Below are positions 8,144 to 15,308 of a stretch of 16,423 nt of DNA, piece by piece. The DNA is from an uncultured Prevotella sp. Its GTDB lineage: Bacteria > Bacteroidota > Bacteroidia > Bacteroidales > Bacteroidaceae. The stretch lies in contig CAKMOD010000124.1 in NCBI GenBank assembly GCA_927910885.1, positions 1 through 16,423 on the forward strand, in the 5' to 3' direction. The translations under genes were made by a program, and so were the position numbers. The notes below the pieces were generated by a model. It saw only the letters and a list, made by a program, of their open reading frames with translations, made no database searches and had not been told where the DNA came from. How positions within the stretch are numbered: the stretch's first letter is position 1; each line of letters begins with the position of its first letter.

Positions 8144-9202
8144 ATGAAAAAATACAAGTATATTTTAGGATGTGCCTTGGCTGCTGTAGCATTGTCATCA
8201 TGTAACAATTATGACTTTGAGCAGAATTTCTATCCTCACAAGGTAGGATTGATGGCAGGTTCCAATCGTATCTATGATCGTACCACGGTAGAGCTTTCTG
8301 CCGTGGAGAACGGTACGGCTTCTGTTCAGCTGGTAGCAAATCTGAGTGGTTCGCAGATGGCTGACCGTGACTATCACGTGACCATTGCTCATGATGATTC
8401 ACTCTTCAATGCTTATAACAAGTCAAACTTCGATATCGACAGCACAAAGTTTGCGCGTCTTCTGCCACAGAACTGCTATGAGGACCCAGCTTTGACGGGT
8501 ACTATCCCATCAGGTTCAAACAAGTGCCTCTTTGATATCAAGTTGAAGAACCTCGGTACCTTGTCACCAGACAGTACTTACTTCCTCAACTACAAGATTG
8601 TTAGTCACGATGCAAGTGCACTCGCAACTGACAATAACAAGTTAGGTGTTAAGTTGAATCATGTCTTGATTAAGGTGACATGGAAGAACGCTTACGGTTC
8701 TACTGCTGAGGGCTGGAACTATCAGTTGGTATCTTCTCAGGTTACTAACCTTGAGACAAAGTCAACTACTCGTCCAACCAATACGGTTCGTGCATTCCCT
8801 ATCGCAGCTAACGCTGTTCGTTTCCTTGCTGGTGACGAGAAGTGGGATAACTACGAGAAGGCACTCCATGACATCAATGTCAAGAGTATCGTTGCTACTA
8901 TCGGTTCGCAGACTGTTACGAATCCTTCGGCTTACAACGTAACGCTGAAGCCTTTCAAGCAGGATTCACTCGAGGTAGAGATGCTGACTCCAGTTGGTGA
9001 GTATAACAATACATTCTTGCTTAACGAGTTAGGTGGTAGTGCATCTACTAACGCTACTCACTTCAAGGAGTTCCGTCTTCACTATCGTTATCGCGTGATG
9101 AAGAACGCTAAGCAGAACGATGGTACTTGGAAGGCTGGCCCATGGAAGGAAGTGATGACCAAGATGCGTTATCAGTATAATCCAAGAGCAGATAAACTTT
9201 AA
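8144..9202 (+). CDS. DUF1735/DUF4361-like surface lipoprotein
   Basis: This 352-residue lipoprotein has its signal peptide ending at Cys20 (ALSSC). The N-terminal half (~30-150) looks like the beta-sandwich DUF1735 / BT_3987-type domain common next to SusD genes. The C-terminal half (~180-345), with FKEFRLHYRYRV and a Trp-containing end, resembles DUF4361. The family calls are from general appearance and are only moderately secure. No catalytic motif is visible. The position directly after SusD (23 nt) and the lipid anchor suggest a surface glycan- or glycoprotein-binding accessory protein. The next gene follows after 19 nt. Confidence 0.7.
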   Translation: MKKYKYILGCALAAVALSSCNNYDFEQNFYPHKVGLMAGSNRIYDRTTVELSAVENGTASVQLVANLSGSQMADRDYHVTIAHDDSLFNAYNKSNFDIDSTKFARLLPQNCYEDPALTGTIPSGSNKCLFDIKLKNLGTLSPDSTYFLNYKIVSHDASALATDNNKLGVKLNHVLIKVTWKNAYGSTAEGWNYQLVSSQVTNLETKSTTRPTNTVRAFPIAANAVRFLAGDEKWDNYEKALHDINVKSIVATIGSQTVTNPSAYNVTLKPFKQDSLEVEMLTPVGEYNNTFLLNELGGSASTNATHFKEFRLHYRYRVMKNAKQNDGTWKAGPWKEVMTKMRYQYNPRADKL

Positions 9203-9221
9203 CGATAAATAACTACGAATA

Positions 9222-11027
9222 ATGAAACTTAAGATTAATTTCCTATTCATATTGTCAGTACTCTTCGTGGGTACCTTAGGACTCGCATCTTGTGCAGCAG
9301 ACTATGACACCGACTTTACTGGCAAGGAACTTGAAGTTCCTCATTCTTCTCAGCGAATGATCTCATTCAATAAGGAGGGTGGCGAGCATCAGATTGTTGT
9401 TGAGACCAACGTTCCTCTCGATGAGTGGAAGGCAGTGAGCAATGCTGAATGGCTTACTATCACTAAGAATGCCGATGGTAAGGGTGTAACTGTTAAGGCA
9501 CCAGCTTACGATGGCTTCAAGGCTCGTGAGGCTAAGATTACTATCTCTCATGGTGAGCGTGCATCATACGATATTAAGGTATCACAGATGGGTCTTGAGA
9601 GTGTGCTCCGTATTCCTGAGGAGAATCCATTCTTCAACCGTGAGGGTACTTTCTACTCGCTGCTTGAAAGCAACGTGACAAGTATCGACGTACCAGTTGA
9701 GACCAACCTCAACCTTGACAACATCATCGTTCCTGATACTGTTTCTTTCGTTCGTTTGGATGCAAGCAAGACAGTGAAGGACAATGGTATCGTTAAGCTC
9801 CACTTCGATATGGATGCTAACACAAGCGGTGAGACGCGTTACTGTACAGTTCGTTTGAAGAGTTCTGACAACTGGGATGCTTCTATCGAGTATGTTATCG
9901 AGCAGTCAGCTAAGGGTTATAAGGTTCGTCCTATCTATCCAATGGCATCTAAGCAGGCTTCTGTTGAGATGGTCGACCTCGGTCGCACTTATCGTATCCC
10001 ATTCCAGCGTGCAGTCTCTGATGGTAACTATGAGATTATTATCCCAGACGATGCTAAGGACTGGTTGTCTACAACTAAGAAGTTCATCTCTGGTTCTGAG
10101 GTAGTCTTCACTGCAACCCTCAATACTACTGACAATGCTCGTTCTTGTGACGTGGTTTGCAAGCCTTCTAACGGAAGCGCACAGCCATTCATTATCCACG
10201 TATCACAGCAGCCATTCCAGGATATCGTTCCTACGGGTGTGAACGACTTGAACGTAACTCCGGGTAAGGGTCAGTTCAATGTTACATGGAAGGCACCAGA
10301 CGATGTGAACTATGAGAAGGTTATCGTTAGAGCAAAGAGCAATATGGCTGGCGTTCCTGAGTCAGTGAAGGAGGTTGCTGCAACTGAGACATCTTGTGTA
10401 CTCAACGATGTATTCAACTTCGCAGGCGACTACACTATCACCGTAACAACTCAGGGTCTCAGAGGCAAGAACACTAATGCTCCTGCAACAGCTACTGCTC
10501 AGGCTAATGAGTGGTCAGAGTCTGTTCTGATTCCTCTCACTGCAAGCATGGTTTCTTCTAACTCAATGCAGGCAGGTCACGAGATTGGTTCTGCTGTTGA
10601 TGGTAACAAGACAACCTTCTTCCAGACAAAGAGTAATGGTAGCACAAGCGACCCACGTCCTTACATCGACATCACTTTGAACGAGGGTATCAACGGTACA
10701 TTCTATCTTGCATTCGATGAGAACAAGGTGACAACCAACGACCGTAACCCTAAGCGAGTTAACATCTATGCTTCTGCTGATGTTATCACAGCTGCTACTC
10801 CTGTAGCAACTCATGTAACTTATCGTTCTGCGAATGCATTGAGTGAGCCACTGTCTTACACAAAGACAAATGGTGCAACTATCACTCATATCCGCTTTGA
10901 ACCAACAGAGCGCAAGAACGGTACAAAGATCAACAATGGTGGTGGTTCTTTCTACTGGTACCTCGCTGAACTTCACCTCTACGTTTATCACGATGAGGCT
11001 TGGAAGAAAGAGCAGTTAGGTCTTTAA
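9222..11027 (+). CDS. BACON / FN3-like / F5/8C-like multi-module surface lipoprotein
   Basis: This 601-residue lipoprotein (Cys24, GLASC) is the last gene of the operon. Residues ~44-125 form a BACON domain (WKAVSNAEWLTITKNADG core, ending KVSQMG). Two further BACON-like stretches follow at ~126-230 (ending VIEQSAKG) and ~231-333 (ending IIHVSQQP). An FN3-like module spans ~336-430 (LNVTPGKGQFNVTWKAP). The C-terminal ~435-595 resembles a galactose-binding-like (F5/8 type C, CBM32-like) domain with SAVDGNKTTFFQTK and a closing YWYLAELHLYVY strand. No catalytic residues are seen. BACON domains are associated with mucin- and carbohydrate-active proteins of gut Bacteroidota. The likely role is a surface binding protein that holds glycoprotein for the peptidase or for SusCD (inference). 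A terminator follows. Confidence 0.8.
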   Translation: MKLKINFLFILSVLFVGTLGLASCAADYDTDFTGKELEVPHSSQRMISFNKEGGEHQIVVETNVPLDEWKAVSNAEWLTITKNADGKGVTVKAPAYDGFKAREAKITISHGERASYDIKVSQMGLESVLRIPEENPFFNREGTFYSLLESNVTSIDVPVETNLNLDNIIVPDTVSFVRLDASKTVKDNGIVKLHFDMDANTSGETRYCTVRLKSSDNWDASIEYVIEQSAKGYKVRPIYPMASKQASVEMVDLGRTYRIPFQRAVSDGNYEIIIPDDAKDWLSTTKKFISGSEVVFTATLNTTDNARSCDVVCKPSNGSAQPFIIHVSQQPFQDIVPTGVNDLNVTPGKGQFNVTWKAPDDVNYEKVIVRAKSNMAGVPESVKEVAATETSCVLNDVFNFAGDYTITVTTQGLRGKNTNAPATATAQANEWSESVLIPLTASMVSSNSMQAGHEIGSAVDGNKTTFFQTKSNGSTSDPRPYIDITLNEGINGTFYLAFDENKVTTNDRNPKRVNIYASADVITAATPVATHVTYRSANALSEPLSYTKTNGATITHIRFEPTERKNGTKINNGGGSFYWYLAELHLYVYHDEAWKKEQLGL

Positions 11028-11039
11028 TTCCCTATATCC

Positions 11040-11083
11040 CAACCTGCTGGCATAGGTCGCCCCTGTGCCAGTGGGTTGTTTTC
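11040..11083 (+). terminator. Rho-independent terminator of the SusCD operon
   Basis: Positions 11040-11052 pair with 11066-11078 (AACC, two G-T wobbles, CTGGCA with TGCCAG), and AGG/CCT can extend the stem inside. GTTTTCG follows. It lies 12 nt after the last operon gene and separates the operon from the M60 gene. The T run is short, so some read-through into the M60 leader is possible. Confidence 0.75.
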
Positions 11084-11121
11084 GTTAAAGTCCTATCGGT
11101 TCGTTAAATTTTAAGCTTTTT

Positions 11122-11156
11122 TTTGTATAATTATCAATTAGATTGATTATCTTTGC
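11122..11156 (+). promoter_or_regulatory. Promoter of the M60 peptidase gene
   Basis: TTTG (11122-11125) is followed after 22 nt by TATCTTTGC (11148-11156), a match to the Bacteroidota promoter consensus with a spacer one base longer than usual. Transcription would start near 11163, giving a ~280 nt 5' leader before the M60 start codon. Confidence 0.7.
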
Positions 11157-11162
11157 AACCTG

Positions 11163-11442
11163 AAAATAGTAGATTACGTCATGTTATGAAGACTAACACG
11201 ATGCTGATAAGAAGATAAAAGGCGTTAGAAATCAATATAATTAATAAGACTTACGAGCATTGTAGTCTAATGACTGATTTAACTTTAATACGATATAAGT
11301 AATGTTCGAAGGCTTAGCACGGAGTGTGCGGAGGGTTAACACCATTGGTGCGGGGCATCCACACAATCTTAAAAGGACATGAATAAGTGCTTGAACATTA
11401 CCGAAGAAAACTTAAGAAAACAATTATTTATTTTATACATTT
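11163..11442 (+). promoter_or_regulatory. Long 5' leader of the M60 gene
   Basis: These ~280 nt between the inferred transcription start and the M60 ATG are far longer than the other gaps in the locus. Positions 11309-11357 carry CGGAG words (CACGGAG, GTGCGGAGGG) and CACC-ATT-GGTG, resembling the repeat at 465-820. GCAC-GGAGT-GTGC also forms a small hairpin. A short open frame starts at 11379. I recognise no known riboswitch. The leader could regulate translation or be carrying an inserted repeat. Confidence 0.4.
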
Positions 11443-11471
11443 ATGTTATTCGAAAGAATTTTACGCAATAA
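11379..11471 (+). CDS. Possible 30-residue upstream ORF overlapping the M60 start
   Basis: An ATG preceded by AAAAGGAC (an unusually purine-rich Shine-Dalgarno-like run for this phylum) opens a 30-codon frame encoding MNKCLNITEENLRKQLFILY and a short tail, ending TAA at 11469-11471. It overlaps the first 29 nt of the M60 gene in the +1 frame, so its translation could couple to or compete with M60 initiation. It has no recognisable family and may be chance. Confidence 0.25.
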   Translation: MNKCLNITEENLRKQLFILYIYVIRKNFTQ

Positions 11472-14400
11472 GTCTCTGATAGCGGCAATGGCATTGACTG
11501 CTATCGTGCCAAGCGTTGCGAAGGCTTCTGCAGCTCCAACGGCTGAGGGAGAGAACCAGCAACTCAAAGCAGGAGTTTATTACATTGTCAATGACAAGCG
11601 TCAGGCAGGTACAGACCTCCATGTCTATGTTGACGAGAGTGGTTTGCACGGAAAGAATTACACTTCTCCAGCTGCAGACTTTGCCAATGTTTTTGTCCTC
11701 CATGCTAAGGGCGACAAGTACACCATTCAGAGTTTGAAGGATGGTAAGTATGTGCAGAATGTCACTGCCAACAGTGTTCCTTACAAGACAGGCAACGACG
11801 CGCACAAGTTCCAAATCGTTTATCAGACACAGTCAAGTGGCACGGGTAAGTCTTACTTCAATATCTATAATGAGAGGGTAGGAGCAAACGATTTCTGCTG
11901 GCACCTTGATGGGCAGAGACACGTTGTACGTTGGTATCCTTTGAGAGACAATGGCAGAACAGCACTCGGACCAAGCGAGTTCCGTCTTGATCCAGTGACC
12001 TCTCTCAGCAAGCAGCAGGTGCTTGATCGTTTGGCTCAGTTGACAAAGGTTGTTGACCCACGTAATGACTTGAATAAGTACTATCAGATTGTTTCTGAGC
12101 CTTACGGCAGATCAATGCGTGAGGACTATATTGTTGGCGAAGTGTCTACGGGCAGTTTCGTTGCAACTGATTATAGCTACTGTTGGAAGTTAGTGAAGTT
12201 GGGTAGCGGTCGTTATGCATTCCAGAATGCTGTTACAGGTAAGTATATCGCTCAGCAGAATGGTCAGACAAGCCGTTATTATACAACTGCTGAGGAGCAG
12301 GGCAATGGTTTCCAGTTCGACCTTAATGAAAGCGACCCATACGCATTGGCTTTCGAGATGCTTGATGCTTACAACGTAGGTATTCACTGTGCTGAGAGTC
12401 AGGGCTATCATCCAGTAGGTTGGTACAACAATAACGATGCTAATAAGTGGATATTTAAGGAGGCTACTATCGATCAGGCAAAGCTCAGAGAGCAGCAGGC
12501 TTCTTACAAGGCACGTATTGACTTGACTAAGAATGTAGACAAGTATGCTACAGCTGTTGCAAAGTATTTCACTAACAGCACAGCTACTGAGGTTACTGCT
12601 GATGTGAAGAATATGTCTGATGCTGCATTGAAGGCAAAGATGAATGACGATAAGCTTCCACAGGGTTTGCAGGATGTTGTATTGAAGATTAAGAACCAGA
12701 GCTGGACAAGCTACACAAGTGGTCGCAACTGGGAGAAAGAGTTCCGTATCGCTGCCTACAAGCCTTATAGCGAGAATAACTATAATGCTTGGGCGCGTTC
12801 AATGGGTATCGGCTACGATTATGGTAGCATGACAAACCCAACTGGTATCACTGCTCGCGATGGCGAAGACCTCTTCGTATTCCTCGGTGATGATATTCCA
12901 CAGGATGCAACGGTACAGATTGAGCTCGTACCATTAGGAACTCGCAGTGCTGGTAAGTACTATAGCTTGAAGAAGGGTTTGAACATCATCCTCAATCAGG
13001 GTGAGAACAACGTATTCGTAAACTATATCGGTCGTACCTACAACAACGGTAAGTACCTCAGAGATTATAAGGATATGAACATCCACATTGAGGGTGGTAA
13101 GGTGAATGGTTACTTCGACCTCACAAAGGGTCACACCAATGAGGATTGGCAGAAGATGCAGTCTGACGGTCTTGTTTGGGCTAAGGCTTTCAACATGAAG
13201 GGCGAATTGGTTGTTATGAACATGCCAAGTGATGCTTGCAAGCAGTACACTCCTAATAACATGAAGGAACTTGTTGAGATCTGGAACAGCATCGTACAGC
13301 GTGAGGACGACCTCATGGGCTTCCGTGCTTCTAAGAAGGACAAGTGCAACAACGTTCTCAATGCTACTGCCGTTGACCATGGTTATATGTATGCTACAAC
13401 CGGTGGTACCTATTATAACTACAACACTTTGGGCGACGTACTCAACTACGACAAGATGAAGTGGGGTAATGGTACACTCTGGGGTCCTGCTCACGAGTTC
13501 GGTCATAACCACCAGCAGCTGTTCAATACGGCAGGTATGACTGAGATCTCAGTGAATATGTACTCTAACATGATTATGTTTACTTCTGGTCGTGTAACCA
13601 GCCGTTCAGAGCATTGTAATTATACTGACGTGGATGGTAAGGAGTATAGAGGTGTTTGCGAGAGTGCCGTTGCTACTTACGCTGACCGCTTTGCTAATAA
13701 GAAGAAGTGGTTTGAATATGGTACATGGGGTACAACTCAGATGTATTACAAGCTCTATATGATGTTCCATTCGACTGGTCTTGACGATCAGTTCTGGAAC
13801 AAGTGTCTTGATTATCTCCGTAAGAACCGCCTTGAGGGTCAGGGTACAGCCAACTGTCAGGGTCAGAAAGACTACTTGCTCTTTGCTAAGGCTTGTTCTT
13901 TTGCAGCTCAGCAGGACCTCTCAAGCTTCTTCGAGGCATGGGGCCACTTCTATAATGTGAATGGTTCTGTTATCGGTGACTACAGCAATACAACCATGTA
14001 CACCACACAGGCACAGTGGATGGAGGCTAAGAGGTTCATGCAGCAGTTCCCTAAGGGTCCTGCAAACAACATGATTTTCATCGACGATCATATCCGTCCT
14101 ACTCCAGCTATCTATCCGGGTGCTGCTCCTGGCACAATGCGTGAGGACTTCAATGGTGCTGTACGCGTTGGTACTATGGGCGACTTCGGTTCATGGGATC
14201 AGTTCAAGAGAGACAGCCTCGGTCAGGGTTATGCTATCATCAAGTCTCAGAGCGATGCTAATGGTAAGCGCACCTATACTATGGAGGCTAAGAACAGCCA
14301 CGTTGTAGGTTTCAAGATTTACGACAGTAAGGGCAATCTTATCTACTTTGCTAACACCAAGACCTTCACTATTCCTAAGAAGGTAATGGAGGATGCTAAG

Positions 14401-14628
14401 AATGATATCAAGGTTAAGGTTTGTGGTTCAGATGGTTCTGAGGTTGACCCAGGCACTGTTCCAACAGGTATCAAGACCTTCTCGGCTCAGGCTAACGGTG
14501 GTAAGGTAGATGTTTATAGCATCTATGGTGTCCTCGTTCGCAGCAAGGTTGACGCTGAGACAGCCCTCAACGGCTTACCTAACGGCGTTTACGTTGTTGG
14601 AGGTAAGAAGGTGGTAGTGGGTAAGTAA
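11443..14628 (+). CDS. Secreted M60-family (mucinase/enhancin-like) zinc metallopeptidase with T9SS sorting domain
   Basis: The protein has 1061 residues. A type I signal peptide (~1-30, ending AKASA) is followed by two beta-trefoil/ricin-like stretches (~43-185 and ~210-345, with repeated GKYVQN / GKYIAQ motifs), a helical linker, an M60-like N-terminal domain (~434-530) and the peptidase domain. The zinc site HEFGH is residues 684-688 in the context GPAHEFGHNHQQ, and Glu701 fits the HExxH-x(8-28)-E gluzincin pattern of M60. The last ~53 residues (1009-1061; VDVYSIYGVLVRSK, LPNGVYVVGGKKVVV) resemble a type A T9SS sorting domain, so it is probably exported and cell-attached or released. M60 enzymes of gut Bacteroidota cut next to O-glycosylated Ser/Thr in mucins. 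The same specificity here is family-based inference. It has its own promoter; in-frame stop TAA at 11413 excludes an upstream start. Confidence 0.93.
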   Translation: MLFERILRNKSLIAAMALTAIVPSVAKASAAPTAEGENQQLKAGVYYIVNDKRQAGTDLHVYVDESGLHGKNYTSPAADFANVFVLHAKGDKYTIQSLKDGKYVQNVTANSVPYKTGNDAHKFQIVYQTQSSGTGKSYFNIYNERVGANDFCWHLDGQRHVVRWYPLRDNGRTALGPSEFRLDPVTSLSKQQVLDRLAQLTKVVDPRNDLNKYYQIVSEPYGRSMREDYIVGEVSTGSFVATDYSYCWKLVKLGSGRYAFQNAVTGKYIAQQNGQTSRYYTTAEEQGNGFQFDLNESDPYALAFEMLDAYNVGIHCAESQGYHPVGWYNNNDANKWIFKEATIDQAKLREQQASYKARIDLTKNVDKYATAVAKYFTNSTATEVTADVKNMSDAALKAKMNDDKLPQGLQDVVLKIKNQSWTSYTSGRNWEKEFRIAAYKPYSENNYNAWARSMGIGYDYGSMTNPTGITARDGEDLFVFLGDDIPQDATVQIELVPLGTRSAGKYYSLKKGLNIILNQGENNVFVNYIGRTYNNGKYLRDYKDMNIHIEGGKVNGYFDLTKGHTNEDWQKMQSDGLVWAKAFNMKGELVVMNMPSDACKQYTPNNMKELVEIWNSIVQREDDLMGFRASKKDKCNNVLNATAVDHGYMYATTGGTYYNYNTLGDVLNYDKMKWGNGTLWGPAHEFGHNHQQLFNTAGMTEISVNMYSNMIMFTSGRVTSRSEHCNYTDVDGKEYRGVCESAVATYADRFANKKKWFEYGTWGTTQMYYKLYMMFHSTGLDDQFWNKCLDYLRKNRLEGQGTANCQGQKDYLLFAKACSFAAQQDLSSFFEAWGHFYNVNGSVIGDYSNTTMYTTQAQWMEAKRFMQQFPKGPANNMIFIDDHIRPTPAIYPGAAPGTMREDFNGAVRVGTMGDFGSWDQFKRDSLGQGYAIIKSQSDANGKRTYTMEAKNSHVVGFKIYDSKGNLIYFANTKTFTIPKKVMEDAKNDIKVKVCGSDGSEVDPGTVPTGIKTFSAQANGGKVDVYSIYGVLVRSKVDAETALNGLPNGVYVVGGKKVVVGK

Positions 14629-14631
14629 GAA

Positions 14632-14685
14632 GCCCCTCCCCCGTCCCCTCCCCCAAAGGGAGGGGCGTGAAATGCGGGATACCCC
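14632..14685 (+). repeat. C-rich palindromic repeat, copy 1
   Basis: CCCCTCCC (14645-14652) pairs with GGGAGGGG (14658-14665) around a CCAAA loop, directly after the M60 stop codon. The 41 nt at 14645-14685 match 15974-16014 at 35 positions, including the shared tail GATACCCC, so both are copies of one interspersed repeat. The hairpin may also slow or help terminate transcription. Confidence 0.75.
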
Positions 14686-14690
14686 AATAG

Positions 14691-14739
14691 AAAAAGACAG
14701 AGTAACAAACGAACGTGTTACTCTGTCTTTTTTGTTTTG
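14691..14739 (+). terminator. Strong bidirectional terminator after the M60 gene
   Basis: A perfect 17-bp stem pairs 14691-14707 with 14716-14732 (AAAAAGACAGAGTAACA with its complement) around the loop AACGAACG, followed by TTTTTTGTTTT. The A run on the left makes it a terminator for the minus strand too. Confidence 0.9.
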
Positions 14740-14779
14740 TGATCTAATGACCGATTTGGGATGATTCATTTTGTACCTT
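14740..14779. other. Short spacer with no recognised feature
   Basis: The spacer lies between the M60 terminator and the NYN-like remnant. The minus-strand open frame crossing it (up to 14769) runs into the terminator hairpin and the M60 3' end and looks spurious. Confidence 0.4.
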
Positions 14780-14857
14780 CTAACTATTCTTCTTTTTGCG
14801 TTTCAATGCAAAATAGAAATAGAAACCATCGAAATAAAATGTTACTCTCTTTGGCAT
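14780..14857 (-). pseudogene. Remnant of a NYN-domain (DUF88/LabA-like) protein gene, 5' end only
   Basis: A 25-codon minus-strand frame encodes MPKRVTFYFDGFYFYFALKR followed by a lysine-rich end and a TAG stop. This resembles the N-terminus of NYN-domain RNases (hydrophobic strand, then FxDGFNFYxxLK, where Asp is a catalytic acid); here the expected Asn is Tyr. Nothing like the rest of the ~150-250 residue domain follows in any leftward frame before the M60 terminator. I therefore read it as the surviving 5' end of a deleted gene. It lies 22 nt beyond the double hairpin at 14879-14918, which may be its old leader. The match is short, so a chance likeness is possible. Confidence 0.4.
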
Positions 14858-14867
14858 AGTATGTAGA

Positions 14868-14930
14868 TTAAATAAAAAAGCCACTCGGAAGTGGCTAAAA
14901 CTCTGCAAGAAAGCAGAGCGATGCTTTTAA
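14868..14930 (-). ncRNA. Candidate ~60-nt small RNA or attenuated leader
   Basis: On the minus strand, just after a good promoter, two perfect hairpins follow each other. CTCTGC/GCAGAG has a 6-nt loop (14901-14918), and AGCCACT-TCCG-AGTGGCT has a 4-nt loop (14879-14896) and ends in TTTTTTATTT. The second hairpin plus T run is a textbook terminator, so the expected transcript is only ~60 nt. It could be a free small RNA, or a terminator-attenuator in front of the NYN-like remnant at 14780-14857. I do not recognise it as a known RNA family. Confidence 0.5.
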
Positions 14931-14934
14931 TACT

Positions 14935-14967
14935 GCAAAAGTATAAAATTAAAAGGTTAATTCCAAG
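14935..14967 (-). promoter_or_regulatory. Leftward promoter for the candidate small RNA
   Basis: On the minus strand CTTG (967-964 of 14xxx) is followed after 20 nt by TACTTTTGC (14943-14935). The -7 box matches TAnnTTTG fully and the -33 box matches three of four bases. Transcription would start near 14929 and run into the double hairpin. Confidence 0.6.
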
Positions 14968-15236
14968 TTTTTTTGAAGTTATTTTTATGGGGTGCGATAA
15001 TTTGTTGAAACAAAGGGTTTAACTTGTTTACTAACCCAAAGGAAATCTCGTATATACCCCCTTGGAAGGGATTGGAGGGAAGTTCTCTTTAATAAAATTC
15101 TTTCCAATGTTTGCAAGATTGGAAAGAATTGATGAAATTTGTTTCCTCGTCAACCAGTCACTTGTCTACTCGTTAACTCGTCAACCATTCCACCATTCAA
15201 CGATATGTTATAGTAAATTAAAAGATTTGTAGCATA
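14968..15236. other. Intergenic stretch with degraded repeats
   Basis: No gene is seen. CCCCCTTGGAAGGG with GGAGGG (15057-15081) looks like a worn copy of the C-rich palindromic repeat. A 13-bp perfect hairpin (AATTCTTTCCAAT, 15096-15108 with 15118-15130) has a 9-nt loop and no clear T run. CTCGTCAACCA occurs at 15146-15156 and 15177-15187, with related CTCGTTAA and CTTGTCTA words between, giving a short degenerate direct repeat. Confidence 0.45.
15096..15130. other. 13-bp perfect hairpin
   Basis: Positions 15096-15108 pair with 15118-15130 around the loop GTTTGCAAG. Leftward, TTTATTAAAG follows, so it could be a weak minus-strand terminator. Rightward, no T run follows. It lies ~107 nt before the promoter of the WG-repeat gene. 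Confidence 0.4.
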
Positions 15237-15268
15237 TTTGCTTGTTATTTGTTATTTTATTACTTTTG
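15237..15268 (+). promoter_or_regulatory. Promoter of the WG-repeat gene
   Basis: TTTG (15237-15240) is followed after exactly 20 nt by TACTTTTG (15261-15268), a full match to the Bacteroidota consensus. Transcription would start near 15275, leaving a ~34 nt leader before the ATG at 15309. Confidence 0.8.
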
Positions 15269-15308
15269 AAAAGAAAAATGACTAATCCTAACTAACTATT
15301 ATCTTACG

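Noticed and set aside
7806..8402. 198-residue antisense open frame across the SusD / DUF1735-like junction
   Set aside because: It is opposite two well-supported genes and is a by-product of their codon bias. It has no signal, domain or promoter.
10563..10991. 142-residue antisense open frame opposite the F5/8C-like module
   Set aside because: Same reason: a shadow of a real gene with no independent support.
11258..11279. Shared short words with other intergenic sites (CATTGTAGTCTA at 302-313; TCTAATGACYGATTT at 14743-14757)
   Set aside because: Matches of 12 and 14/15 nt without extension are too short in AT-rich DNA to call a repeat family.
12934..13512. 192-residue antisense open frame opposite the M60 domain
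   Set aside because: It covers the conserved M60 catalytic region on the other strand, and its sequence looks like an antisense reading.
14575..14769. 64-residue minus-strand open frame
   Set aside because: It runs through the M60 terminator hairpin and C-rich repeat into the M60 3' end. The NYN-like remnant nearby is in a different position and starts at 14857.
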